A stretch of DNA of 33,718 nucleotides, from NCBI GenBank assembly GCA_964410725.1, contig CAYPID010000026.1, forward strand, positions 1-33,718, read 5' to 3'. This DNA comes from CALAZP01 sp964410725. GTDB lineage: Bacteria; Bacteroidota; Bacteroidia; Chitinophagales; Saprospiraceae. The translations under genes were made by a program, and so were the position numbers. Shown one piece after another: positions 7,580-17,125 of the stretch. Position 1 is the first letter of the stretch. The number at the start of each line of letters is the position of its first letter. The notes below the pieces were generated by a model. It was not told the origin of the DNA and did no database searches. It worked only from the letters and a program-made list of their open reading frames with translations.

Positions 7580-10500
7580 ATGAAAAAATATTTTTTCAGC
7601 CTGCTTTGGTCGGCTCTCGCCGCAGCACTTCCCCATCAGCTCATTGGGCAGTGCACGAGTTGTGTAGGATCGGATCCCAATAATCCCTTAGAAGTCGCCC
7701 TTGACCAATTCTGTGAACTCACGTTAGTCGGTAGTTTTCTACTGGTCGACGAAACGAGTTGTGAGGGTCAAAAGGAATTGGTGTTACAAACTTTATCTGG
7801 GACAGAAATTTATACTGCTCTTGATGTAGCATTGGTTGACCTTTCTAATTATATCAATGACACTCTGAGGGTGATTATGCAAGACGTCACTACAGGGGAA
7901 TCGTGCACCAGTTACCTCAATATCAAAGATCAATTGGCTCCCACCCTGGAATGTGTAAACCGAACCATTGATTGTTTGGCAGATACCAGTACTGCATTTT
8001 TAGGTTTCCCCCTCGTAGGGGACGAATGTGCTGAACCATTGGTATTTAACTTTTTGGATAGTATAACTGATTTTCCATGTGAGAATCAATTAGCAGGAAT
8101 CATTACCCGAACCTGGACAGTGAGCGATGCCTCAGGTAATGAAAGTACCTGTGAGCAGTTCATTCAGTTAAACAGGCGAACTTTATCGGAGGACAATATC
8201 GATTTTCCATCAGCTACAATCATAGGTTGTGAAGATGATCCCGATGATTTAACCCTTACGGGAAAACCTGTCCTTAATGGATTGGAAATTGACTCCCGTG
8301 GGATATGTGATATTGAAGTGGAATATGGAGATGTGATTGTCTCAACCAATAATCCACCTGGATTGTCCATTACCCGAACTTGGACCATTACTAATAATTG
8401 TGATCAAACTACCCTTATAGGTACGCAAACTATTTTGACCAGGGATACGGAATCTCCTTCTATCTTATGTCCCAACGATACTATTTTTGGTACCAATACC
8501 GGAATGTGTGGGGCTGATGTTTTATTACCAATTCCCACGATTACTGATAATTGTGATCCTTTGGTTTCCTATGAGGTGGAAACCACGGTTGGAATTGGTC
8601 CCGGAACTTTATTTTTTCCCGTAGGGATGTCTCAATTGACTTATATCGCGGTAGATGCTTCTGGTAATGAAAGTGAATGCACTACCAACCTCACGATATT
8701 TGATGCGGAAACTCCAGTGGCTAATTGTGACCCAACTGTTCAAATTTCATTATCTGGAGCGGTGCTGACTCCTGTTGAAGCCATTGTTTTTGATGAAGGT
8801 AGTAGGGACAATTGCAGTGAATTATACTTTAAGGTTAAGCGTATGGAACCGGGTAGCTGTATGAATGCGGCTGGGGATGACAGTCCTTTTTCTGGTTACC
8901 AGGAATGGTTTGACGATCTCACTTACTTTTGTTGCCAGGATTATGCTACCGATAGTATTTCAGTGGTGCTGAGGGTTTATGATGTCAATCCAGGAGAGGG
9001 CGCGGTCAATCCTGAAAGAGAATCTTCGGAAGGAGACTTGGAGGGCCATTTTTCAGATTGTATGATAAGTGTAACCGTTCAAAGTGAGGAACCTCCAGCT
9101 ATAACTTGTCCACCTAATGTATCGATAGATTGTAAGGATGATTACAGCGATTTAGCCGTTTTTGGAACGGTGGATACAATGCTCAACTGTATCATAAGTT
9201 TGGATTCTATTGAAACCATCAATATTAATGGATGTGGTACTGGATTTATTACGCGGGAGTTCATCGCCACTAATATAGCTGGTAATCAAGGGCGATGCAC
9301 ACAGACGATAGCTGTAGTTAACGAAACGCCCTTTGATGAGGGCAATATCATCTGGCCTCAAGACTTGTCGTTAACAGGTTGTGGTGTAGAAACGCATCCC
9401 GATAGTTTGCCGAGCACCTTTAGCAGGCCAGTGATTGAAGATGAATCTTGCAGCATGATTATGACTCACTTTTCCGATGATGTTTACAAAAATGCTTTTC
9501 CAGCTTGTTATAAAATAAAAAGAACTTGGAGTGTGATTGATTGGTGTACTTACAATCCAGATGCCCCTGCTCCGGATGGGATTTTTAGGCAAATTCAAAC
9601 CATCGAAATCAATGATGAAGAAGCACCTGTAGTCATTTGTCCTAGGGATACCACTATAGGTATTCAAAATGATTGTGAATCGGCAGAATTTATTTTTGAT
9701 TCTTTATTCATCGATGATTGTAGTCCCAAAATATTGATTTCCCATAATTCGGCTTTTGCTTTTGAAGCTTCTGGCATAGCTAATGGGAGATATCCTTTAG
9801 GAAGTACGGTAGTTACCCATAAGATAGAGGACCAATGCGGTAATGCAACGATTTGTGAAACAACAATAACCGTAGTAGATAATAAAGCACCGTCTATGAT
9901 TTGCATGAATGGTTTGACCATTCCACTAGTAGAAATGAATGGGGAGTTTATGGCTACAGTATATCCTGCTGATATCAATGTGAAGAGTTTTGATAATTGT
10001 ACAGCTGAGGATGATTTGAAATTCAGGATACGGGTTTGGGAAGGTAATAGCGCTCTTCCTCCAGTTGATTCAGTCCTTACTTTTGATTGTTTCAGCAGAG
10101 GACCTCAATTGATAGAATTGTGGGGAATCGATGAGGTGGGTAATGCCGATTACTGTGCGACCTATGTCAATATTCAAGACAATAAAGGATATTGTCCCGC
10201 GAGTGTGCAAACTACTGGTTCAATAGTAGGCTCAATTACTACCGAATGGGGTGCACCGATAAGAAACACTATGGTAGAGGTGGTCATGGACCAACCAATG
10301 AGTGTAGCCACTAATGAAACGGGTAATTTCCAGCTGAACGAATTGCCTTTTGGCTTACCTTATACCCTATCCCCTCGAAAAGAGGATGATATAGTTGAAG
10401 GGGTTTCTACTATTGATTTACTGATCATTACCAAACACATTTTAGGACTGACGCCTATTGAATCGCCCTATAAACTCATCGCTGCTGATGTGGACCAATC

Positions 10501-11467
10501 TGGCGCTATTTCAACCTTGGATTTGATAAAACTTAGAAGGATTATTTTAGGTATCGACCACACTTTACCTAACAACAGAAGTCCATGGTGTTTTGTGGAT
10601 GCCTCTTTTGACTTTTCAGCTTATGAAAATCCGCTTCAGGTGACTTTACCGGAAACGGTATCCATTGCTTCTTTGAATCGATCTTTAATGCATGCTGATT
10701 TTATAGGAATAAAAATTGGTGATGTTAATGAATCTGTTCAAGTAAACGGAGCTATTGCTGTCCTACCTAGAAATACGAGCCGACCAGTTGAAATTCATGT
10801 AGGACAGCGAGAGGCTTTGAAAGATGAAGTATTTCAAATCCAATTACAATTACCCGCCCAACAAGAATTGGCCGGCATACAATTTGCTTTGGAGTGGGAT
10901 GTCACTAAACTACAACTCACTGGATTTCAGCCAGGAAATTTAAATGGAATGGATTTGACCAATTTTGGCCTACAAGATATCACCGAGGGACGAATGGCAT
11001 TAAGTTGGAATGAAAAGAATGGAAACACCATCAAGGAATTCAGTCCAATATTATCCACTTTGAATTTTAAAGCTTTAGATCAAGTCGTTTTGAGTGATGT
11101 GATTAGATGGAAAGATGAGGCAATAGTTCCGGAATTGTTAGTTAATGACCAAGAATCCAGACCTTTAGTGTTAATCTTTGGGTCCTACCAAGACCAGCTG
11201 GGATGGATCTCCAATGCGGAGAATTACCCCAATCCTTTTACCAATCAAACTACCATTAGGGTTGAAATTCCCGAAGACCATGAAGTGACCTTGGAGATTA
11301 TGGACGCTCAAGGCAAACTCATCAAGACCATACAAGAATACAGGTTTAAGGGACTCCAGCATTTCTATTTGGAAGGAGATGCATTAGCGCAACATTATGG
11401 CTTATTGTACTATAGAATCACAGCAGGTAGTTTTTTCCGAACAGGCAAAATGATAAGAATCCGGTAA
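7580..11467 (+). CDS. HYR-module protein with dockerin-like and cohesin-like domains, T9SS type A
   Basis: A 1295-aa secreted protein. Residues 1-24 are a signal peptide ending LIGQ. About 30-860 is Cys-rich beta-sandwich sequence with HYR-type modules, clearest at about 288-375 (SPSILCP ... YIAVDASGNESEC) and 679-770 (APVVICP ... EDQCGNATIC). About 880-930 resembles a carboxypeptidase-regulatory-like fold (GSIVGSITTEWGAPI). About 935-994 is a dockerin-like pair of calcium loops, each followed by a helix ending ILG: the first (D936-D947) is degenerate, the second (DVDQSGAISTLD, 970-981) is canonical. About 1067-1180 is a cohesin-like module (IQFALEWDVTKLQL ... LSWNEKNGN). About 1212-1295 is a type A sorting domain (NYPNPF ... 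GKMIRIR). Carrying both partner types, it could bind the multi-cohesin protein or self-associate; this is inference. Confidence 0.85.
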   Translation: MKKYFFSLLWSALAAALPHQLIGQCTSCVGSDPNNPLEVALDQFCELTLVGSFLLVDETSCEGQKELVLQTLSGTEIYTALDVALVDLSNYINDTLRVIMQDVTTGESCTSYLNIKDQLAPTLECVNRTIDCLADTSTAFLGFPLVGDECAEPLVFNFLDSITDFPCENQLAGIITRTWTVSDASGNESTCEQFIQLNRRTLSEDNIDFPSATIIGCEDDPDDLTLTGKPVLNGLEIDSRGICDIEVEYGDVIVSTNNPPGLSITRTWTITNNCDQTTLIGTQTILTRDTESPSILCPNDTIFGTNTGMCGADVLLPIPTITDNCDPLVSYEVETTVGIGPGTLFFPVGMSQLTYIAVDASGNESECTTNLTIFDAETPVANCDPTVQISLSGAVLTPVEAIVFDEGSRDNCSELYFKVKRMEPGSCMNAAGDDSPFSGYQEWFDDLTYFCCQDYATDSISVVLRVYDVNPGEGAVNPERESSEGDLEGHFSDCMISVTVQSEEPPAITCPPNVSIDCKDDYSDLAVFGTVDTMLNCIISLDSIETININGCGTGFITREFIATNIAGNQGRCTQTIAVVNETPFDEGNIIWPQDLSLTGCGVETHPDSLPSTFSRPVIEDESCSMIMTHFSDDVYKNAFPACYKIKRTWSVIDWCTYNPDAPAPDGIFRQIQTIEINDEEAPVVICPRDTTIGIQNDCESAEFIFDSLFIDDCSPKILISHNSAFAFEASGIANGRYPLGSTVVTHKIEDQCGNATICETTITVVDNKAPSMICMNGLTIPLVEMNGEFMATVYPADINVKSFDNCTAEDDLKFRIRVWEGNSALPPVDSVLTFDCFSRGPQLIELWGIDEVGNADYCATYVNIQDNKGYCPASVQTTGSIVGSITTEWGAPIRNTMVEVVMDQPMSVATNETGNFQLNELPFGLPYTLSPRKEDDIVEGVSTIDLLIITKHILGLTPIESPYKLIAADVDQSGAISTLDLIKLRRIILGIDHTLPNNRSPWCFVDASFDFSAYENPLQVTLPETVSIASLNRSLMHADFIGIKIGDVNESVQVNGAIAVLPRNTSRPVEIHVGQREALKDEVFQIQLQLPAQQELAGIQFALEWDVTKLQLTGFQPGNLNGMDLTNFGLQDITEGRMALSWNEKNGNTIKEFSPILSTLNFKALDQVVLSDVIRWKDEAIVPELLVNDQESRPLVLIFGSYQDQLGWISNAENYPNPFTNQTTIRVEIPEDHEVTLEIMDAQGKLIKTIQEYRFKGLQHFYLEGDALAQHYGLLYYRITAGSFFRTGKMIRIR

Positions 11468-11503
11468 TTCACTTATGTGAAAATTCAATATGATGCATTT
11501 TTG

Positions 11504-11529
11504 AAGGGGAGCTTAGGCTCCCTTTTTTT
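11504..11529 (+). terminator. Rho-independent terminator after the HYR/dockerin gene
   Basis: GGGAGC (11507-11512) pairs with GCTCCC (11517-11522) around the loop TTAG, with A/T pairs below, and runs into seven T. It ends 48 bp before the next start codon. Confidence 0.9.
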
Positions 11530-11576
11530 ATTTAATAAAGATTAATCCCTTAACTTTAGGGTAGAAAACGACCTAA

Positions 11577-14339
11577 ATGCGTGGTATTGCCCTTTTGCTC
11601 ACGAGTATTCCGCTATACTTAATGGCGTGGAATACGGACCAATGTTCTTTAATATGTAAACATGGTGTTTCCATTGAAGTGGGGATTGATTGTTCTACTT
11701 CAGTGGAGTTGGAGGACGTTTTATTGGGGTTTGGTGATCCTGCCAGTTGCTTATCCAGCAATCCAGAAGATTTCGAATACTCCCTATTAGAAAATAGAGA
11801 CGGTCCAGTTCTGCTATCTGGAGGGATTTCAATCCCCTCTGCCTATTTGGGTGAAAGACTGCTTGTTAAAGTGGTTGAAAAGGCTACGGGCAACTTTTGT
11901 TTCGGGTCCATTACTACTTTCGACACTCAATCCCCAGAATTAAGCTGTCCAAGTCCTCTTACCCTTTCTTTTGACGAAGTCGCACCCGATCCATTGGAAG
12001 TTCAGCCACTTTATGATGATTGTGGGACTGTGACTTTTACTTTTGAAGATCGGGAGGACTTCACGGATTGCACCAGTGGATTTTATAAGCAAACCATCCG
12101 AGTTTGGACAGGTACCGATCCTTTTGGCAATAGTAGTAGTTGTGAGCAAGAGATTGGATTTCGCGCCCCGGCCTTGGAGGTGGTCATTTTTCCTTCCAGC
12201 TGGCAAGATACCTTTTTAGATTGTTCGATAGATCTAATGAATACAGCCTTATTAGGCTCCCCAGCTATTGGTTCACAATGGGGAATAGATTCCTTTGATT
12301 TACTGCATTTGACCGCTACTTTTGAAGACCTCGCTGTGGAAGAATGTTCAGGTAATTCATTGATTACCAGATACTGGACCGTTGGAAATACATGTGAGGG
12401 GACTACTCGGGAGGAGGTTCAGGAAATTCGGCTTAGAGACACGATTGGGCCGAATTTGATTTGTCCAGATACGTTGGCGGTCAATGCCCTCGAGGCGACG
12501 GAAGCTTCGCCTGCCTTTATTTTGCCAGCAGCTACAGCTACAGATGCTTGTAGTGAGGCTATTGAATATGAGGTTCAGCTGTTGGGAGATACCATAGCAG
12601 GCAATGCCCCTCAACTTTCTGATTTACCCATTGGATTGGTGAGTTATGCTTACGAAGCCACCGATGAATGTGGGAATTATTCTAAATGTAGGAGTGCGAT
12701 AAAGGTGTTTCCGCCAGAGGGATATGATTATCCGGTGCTTCTTTGTCCCGGAGTGGATACCGTCACTTTAGATGATTTAGGCTCTGGGGTTTTCGAGGCT
12801 ACTAATTTGATGATTGCGACTTTGGATAACCGATGTATGGAGACTTTCAAGGTGAGGAAATCAGAGACGGGAACTTTTGAAAGTCAGACCTTTTTTGGTT
12901 GTGAACATTTGGGGGGCGTTCAGCTACTTTCCGTTGAGGGGATTGATTGCGAGGGGTCCAAGGGATACTGCGCTATAGAAATTACGGTTTTAGATACCAT
13001 ACCTCCTGTTTTGACCTGTCCTTCAGCCCAGTTTATAACTTGTTTGGAAGCGGCTAGCGATTTAGACCTAACGGGAAGAGCCACCTTAACAGATGCTTGT
13101 TCGGAATCCATTTTGACTTATGGGGATGTATTTAATATAAACGATTGTGGATTGGGGGTGGTCACTCGAATTTGGGAAGGTGGAGACGACAATGGGCCTT
13201 TAGGACGATGTGAACAGTTGATTACCATTGGTCCGGATGTCCCCTTTTCGATAGTTTTCCCTAGGTCCTATACCGTTATTGGTTGTAGAGACAGCGCTTC
13301 CTTAGCGCCGGAGAATCTTCCAATTAATTATTCATTCCCAGTAATCACATCGGGAACTTGCAGTGATTATACCGTGTCTTACCGAGATTCTGTTTTTCAG
13401 GATGATTTGTCTTGTCAGGTAGTGTTTAGAGCGTGGACTGTTCAAGATCTCTGCAGCTTTGAGTCTGCAGGTATTTTTGAATGGATTCAATTAATTAGAG
13501 TTATTGATAATGAGGCGCCTGGGATAACTTGTCCAGATTCTATAATTGTCGATTTACCAATAGACCGGTGTGAATTAACAGTAGTTCTGCCACCACCAGT
13601 TTGGGAAGAGGAGTGTATCGAGCCCAGAGTGGAATTATTAGGGGATTTGCAGGGACTGTATTTACAAGAAAATGTCCCGTCTGGGGAATACGAGCTGCAA
13701 TATGCATTAACTGATGATTGCGATAATACAGCAACCTGTGCATTCACCTTAGCAGTAAGGGATGTTACAGGGCCAATTATGGATTGCCCATCTACTGTGT
13801 CATTGACTTTAGAGGAAGACTTAACCTCCCAACTCAGCTTTCAGGAGTTGAATATTGCGAATATTTCAGACAATTGCTATTTGAGTACAGCCTTGAATTT
13901 TGGATTTAGTTTTGATGTCAATGATAGTATCCCACCAACTGATAGCGTCTTAACCATTGATTGTAACACCCCGACGGAGACTGAATTTCGCTTTTGGGCC
14001 GGAGATCCTTCAGGCTCTTGGAATTCTTGCGTCATTGCGTTAACGGTTCCAAATAGTAACTGTGCCAATCAGGAGGAAACCAAAGCTTTACAACCTAAAG
14101 TTTACCCCAATCCAGCTCGAGAGGTGATTTATTTTAATACCCTTCGGGAAAAGGAGGGGCTGGCCAGATTAACCGTTCAGGATAAATTTGGAAGGGTGGT
14201 TCATGCCCAGACCATTCTGTTGAATGCGGGTGAACATACTTGGGAGATTCCTACTGGGCTTTGGCCCAAAGGCATTTTAGTCTATCAGCTTTTGGTAGAT
14301 GGACAATCGACGAGTGGCACCTTCTTGATTATCGATTAA
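11577..14339 (+). CDS. HYR-module protein with T9SS type A sorting domain
   Basis: A 920-aa secreted Cys-rich protein resembling the HYR part of its upstream neighbour, for example the shared plan of CP-x-x pairs, D-x-C-x-x-x-I/V and DxCGN. The N-terminus has a short hydrophobic signal-like segment (residues 1-18). HYR-type modules are clearest at about 118-200, 288-380 and 644-735. About 838-920 is a type A sorting domain (KVYPNP, QDKFGRVVHAQ, ending GTFLIID). There is no dockerin or cohesin module, so it is not a full paralogue. HYR modules are Ig-like folds linked to adhesion. A weak -7-like TAACTTTA lies at 11551-11558. The stop is 5 bp before yraN. Confidence 0.8.
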   Translation: MRGIALLLTSIPLYLMAWNTDQCSLICKHGVSIEVGIDCSTSVELEDVLLGFGDPASCLSSNPEDFEYSLLENRDGPVLLSGGISIPSAYLGERLLVKVVEKATGNFCFGSITTFDTQSPELSCPSPLTLSFDEVAPDPLEVQPLYDDCGTVTFTFEDREDFTDCTSGFYKQTIRVWTGTDPFGNSSSCEQEIGFRAPALEVVIFPSSWQDTFLDCSIDLMNTALLGSPAIGSQWGIDSFDLLHLTATFEDLAVEECSGNSLITRYWTVGNTCEGTTREEVQEIRLRDTIGPNLICPDTLAVNALEATEASPAFILPAATATDACSEAIEYEVQLLGDTIAGNAPQLSDLPIGLVSYAYEATDECGNYSKCRSAIKVFPPEGYDYPVLLCPGVDTVTLDDLGSGVFEATNLMIATLDNRCMETFKVRKSETGTFESQTFFGCEHLGGVQLLSVEGIDCEGSKGYCAIEITVLDTIPPVLTCPSAQFITCLEAASDLDLTGRATLTDACSESILTYGDVFNINDCGLGVVTRIWEGGDDNGPLGRCEQLITIGPDVPFSIVFPRSYTVIGCRDSASLAPENLPINYSFPVITSGTCSDYTVSYRDSVFQDDLSCQVVFRAWTVQDLCSFESAGIFEWIQLIRVIDNEAPGITCPDSIIVDLPIDRCELTVVLPPPVWEEECIEPRVELLGDLQGLYLQENVPSGEYELQYALTDDCDNTATCAFTLAVRDVTGPIMDCPSTVSLTLEEDLTSQLSFQELNIANISDNCYLSTALNFGFSFDVNDSIPPTDSVLTIDCNTPTETEFRFWAGDPSGSWNSCVIALTVPNSNCANQEETKALQPKVYPNPAREVIYFNTLREKEGLARLTVQDKFGRVVHAQTILLNAGEHTWEIPTGLWPKGILVYQLLVDGQSTSGTFLIID

Positions 14340-14344
14340 TCCTT

Positions 14345-14716
14345 ATGGCGAAGCATAACGAAACTGGCAAAAAGGGAGAAGAGATGGCCTTGTCCTATCT
14401 ATTGGATAAAGGTTGGCAAATTGTTGCTACTAATTGGCGATACAGCAGAGCGGAGATAGATCTCATTGGAAAGGTTCAGGAGCGGTTGGTTTTTGTGGAA
14501 GTCAAAACGCGATCTGGAGCACTTTTTGGGCCACCAGAAGTTTTTGTAGATTACAAAAAAGAACAATTTATTTTTGAAGCGGCCAATGCTTTTATGGAGC
14601 GTAAAGGGTATGAAGGAGAAATTAGATTTGATATTATCGCGGTGTACCAGCAAGCAAAGAATCATTGGAAAATTACCCACTGGGAGGATGCATTTTTTCC
14701 AGGTTTACAACAATAG
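14345..14716 (+). CDS. yraN: YraN family protein (UPF0102)
   Basis: A 123-aa protein with the YraN/UPF0102 pattern: GKKGEEMALSYL near the N-terminus, RAEIDLI with E37 and D39, and VFVEVKTR with E52 and K54. The acidic and lysine residues match the PD-(D/E)xK nuclease-like fold of the family, whose exact role is unsettled. The ATG at 14345 is preferred to an in-frame ATG at 14240, because the longer form would begin inside the sorting domain of the preceding gene and the family starts with this segment. It follows the HYR gene by 5 bp. Its last 12 bp overlap the 3' end of the convergent lipoprotein gene. Confidence 0.92.
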   Translation: MAKHNETGKKGEEMALSYLLDKGWQIVATNWRYSRAEIDLIGKVQERLVFVEVKTRSGALFGPPEVFVDYKKEQFIFEAANAFMERKGYEGEIRFDIIAVYQQAKNHWKITHWEDAFFPGLQQ

Positions 14717-15472
14717 GGTATTCCAATAGGTATAAATTTCCCGAAGGGATGGATCTGACTTAAGAAGGTTCAAAGCTTGGGATTTCTCCTCCAAATACTG
14801 TTGATATTGTTTGGCAAAAATCTCTCGTAATACAGCTGGATAACTATTTCCTGCATCCATGTATTGTTTGAGGCCATCCAAGGCATCACTCCATCCTTTT
14901 AAACCTGTAAGTTGAGCTTGGATCAGATAAATTTGAGTGGCCTTTTCATCTTGAGTTTGACGAATGGCACTTTTTATATGGGGCCAGTGATTGATTTGGG
15001 GAAAATGCTCTTGAAAAAAAAGAATGATTTGATCTCCTTTGGGATGGATACTGGGGAAAGTTTGCCTTAAAGCTTCGGCAGTAGCATCAATAGTAATTAA
15101 ATCAGGTAGAGCGGTCATGAGGGCAAAATTCCTATTGGGATTATGGATTCTATTCAAGGCGGCTTTTCGGGAAATTTCAGCCGAATTATATTTTTGGAGC
15201 TTCCATTCGCAGAGGGCCTTCAAACTGTAGGCCATGCCTAACAGGCTATCTCTTTCCAGAGAAGAGGTATTTTGTAAAGCCTTTTTCACATTGGAATAGG
15301 CCAACTGATACCAATTGTCAGGGTTCTCTAACGTGACATTCTTGGGGTCAAATTGGTTGTTAAGTTCTATACTTGCTGCTCTGGAGAATTGATCTTGGGC
15401 ACTTTGGAGTTCTTTGAATCCCCCACAAGCAGAAACGAGGATCAGACTTATAACAATGGTTAAACTTTTCAT
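14705..15472 (-). CDS. Putative lipoprotein, helical, function unknown
   Basis: A 255-aa protein with a clear lipobox: the signal sequence ends LVSAC with the lipidation cysteine at residue 16. The rest is mainly helical by composition, with spaced A/L/Y positions reminiscent of TPR-like hairpins (for example YSLKALCEWKLQKYNSAEI), but no family is recognised. The gene overlaps the 534-aa gene upstream by 4 bp, so the two are co-transcribed and translationally coupled. Possibly an envelope-anchored partner of that protein. Confidence 0.7.
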   Translation of the reverse strand: MKSLTIVISLILVSACGGFKELQSAQDQFSRAASIELNNQFDPKNVTLENPDNWYQLAYSNVKKALQNTSSLERDSLLGMAYSLKALCEWKLQKYNSAEISRKAALNRIHNPNRNFALMTALPDLITIDATAEALRQTFPSIHPKGDQIILFFQEHFPQINHWPHIKSAIRQTQDEKATQIYLIQAQLTGLKGWSDALDGLKQYMDAGNSYPAVLREIFAKQYQQYLEEKSQALNLLKSDPSLREIYTYWNTLLL

Positions 15473-17073
15473 AGGTTTTCCAGTTGATTGATTAATTCCT
15501 GCGGACTCTTCAAAATAAAAGGTTGCTGCTCTGTAGTCATTATCTGCGTGATTTTATTCATGATTTGTTGGCATTTTCCTATTCCGATAGGGGAATGAGC
15601 ATGAATTTCATTATAGAAATATTGAATTAAGGTATTGATGAGGTCTTTGCTTTTTTGTTTGGGCAATACCCAAAATAGAGATTCAAACTTCAGCCAGTTG
15701 TCGAGTAAGGTTTGGAAAACAAACCCGGGCATGGGCTGGTCAAAGTACATTTGGTGATGTTGCATGGCATCTATTGAAATGGACCACAGCCAATAAATTG
15801 AATGGGCTGGACTCTTACTTTTATTTTGAAAATCCAATAAGGCATCGGTTAACTCTTTATAAGAAGGGACTTGGGAGTATGATAATCCGTAAATTATTCC
15901 CTTTTGAATAATAGTTAAGAAATCATCTTTTTGGGGCCAACCTTGGAGTGGAATATGCCTAATGAGTTGACCGCTATTTTCAAAAAAGGCGATCAAAAAA
16001 TCGCTGGTACCTTTTGGGTTTTGTTTCCACTTTTCAGCTAAAGTAACCCCTCCTGCTTCTAATGCGGTGCCGATTACTTCGGGGAGGATGGCAGGATGGA
16101 GAATAGGATTTTGTGATAAATTTTTAAATATATGAGCCAACCATTTTTTGAGGTTTGGAGGCAAACTAGGTACATCAGTAAGAGCTTGTCCGGAGTAAGA
16201 TAAGACGGATCTAATGACTAGGTCTAATCCGGCTGAAGACCATACTTTTTCTTCATCTAATAGGGATAGGGTTAATCCTGCCAATTCTTTTACCAAAAGT
16301 TGCTCTTCATTGGTTTGAAGATATATAGAGGTATTAGATAGAAAGGATTGAAACAGGAGGTTGCCCCAGCGGCTTTTTTCTGTATGGGGATGGTCCATTA
16401 ACTCTTCACCAATACCTTGGGTCACTTCCTGAACGAAACGTGCTGTCTTGGGGTGCCATTGGACAGATGGCTCTGATTGTTTGGCCCATTCAGAGATTCC
16501 TATAAAAAGGTTGGGAAAGAAAGTTTCAGCCAAGGCTTTTTGGTCAAAGTTTCCTTCGGAAAAAGGTATTTGATCTAAGCCTTGCATAAAACCCGTCAGG
16601 GCTTTGCTGGTGAAGTGGTTGGGGTGAATTTTTTCAGGAAAAAATTGATAGAATTCAATGCCAGTGGAAACTAGGTTTCCTGCAATTAAACTCAAAAGAG
16701 TTGGGGAATCCTTTTCTCGTTCCAAGTTTTTAACGGAGAAGTAGGATAAAATACTCGAAGCATCATATTCATGGTTCTTAAAGGCATTGTAATAGGCTCG
16801 GTATCTTTTTATTTCTGCCGGGTTAAGAATTTTAGTTTTGGCCTTTTCATGTAGCTTTTGAAGGTCTGGTATTTGGGAAATATAATCTTTCCCTTCTTTT
16901 TGAAAATAAAACTCAATGGTAGTTTCCCGAACTGTGGAATCGAAATCAGGCAAGGGGAGTACTATGCTTTTTTGGCGAATGCCATCTGCAATTCCCTTTT
17001 TAATGGCGTGGCTTGCTTTTAAGGCTGCATGAATGGCAAATAGAATTAGATCTGGCGTAGTTAAAGGAGTCAT
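15469..17073 (-). CDS. Conserved-looking protein of unknown function, 534 aa
   Basis: No recognised domain. There is no signal peptide; the N-terminus contains DLILFAIHAALKASHAIKKG, an amphipathic-looking helix. The body is rich in Leu, Gln, Lys and aromatic residues and probably all-alpha. It is the first gene of a two-gene unit with a lipoprotein. A 9-bp inverted repeat overlaps the start codon. The start gives a normal N-terminus directly after that repeat. It may be a cytoplasmic or surface scaffold, but the sequence does not say which. Confidence 0.65.
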   Translation of the reverse strand: MTPLTTPDLILFAIHAALKASHAIKKGIADGIRQKSIVLPLPDFDSTVRETTIEFYFQKEGKDYISQIPDLQKLHEKAKTKILNPAEIKRYRAYYNAFKNHEYDASSILSYFSVKNLEREKDSPTLLSLIAGNLVSTGIEFYQFFPEKIHPNHFTSKALTGFMQGLDQIPFSEGNFDQKALAETFFPNLFIGISEWAKQSEPSVQWHPKTARFVQEVTQGIGEELMDHPHTEKSRWGNLLFQSFLSNTSIYLQTNEEQLLVKELAGLTLSLLDEEKVWSSAGLDLVIRSVLSYSGQALTDVPSLPPNLKKWLAHIFKNLSQNPILHPAILPEVIGTALEAGGVTLAEKWKQNPKGTSDFLIAFFENSGQLIRHIPLQGWPQKDDFLTIIQKGIIYGLSYSQVPSYKELTDALLDFQNKSKSPAHSIYWLWSISIDAMQHHQMYFDQPMPGFVFQTLLDNWLKFESLFWVLPKQKSKDLINTLIQYFYNEIHAHSPIGIGKCQQIMNKITQIMTTEQQPFILKSPQELINQLENL

Positions 17074-17090
17074 CTCAATTAAATTGAGAT
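17072..17090 (-). promoter_or_regulatory. Inverted repeat overlapping a start codon
   Basis: ATCTCAATT (17072-17080), one base, AATTGAGAT (17082-17090): perfect 9-bp arms. On the minus strand the repeat runs into the ATG (17071-17073) of the 534-aa gene. It could be a protein operator or an RNA hairpin hiding the initiation region. Either role is inference. Confidence 0.4.
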
Positions 17091-17125
17091 AGAAATTACC
17101 AAAAATTCTTTTTATAACAAAATAA

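Noticed and set aside
229..11467. A classical cellulosome
   Set aside because: No glycoside hydrolase, carbohydrate-binding module or S-layer anchor is encoded; only cohesin- and dockerin-like modules are seen.
14240..14344. Longer start for yraN
   Set aside because: It would lie inside the sorting-domain codons of the preceding gene, and YraN proteins start at the ATG at 14345.
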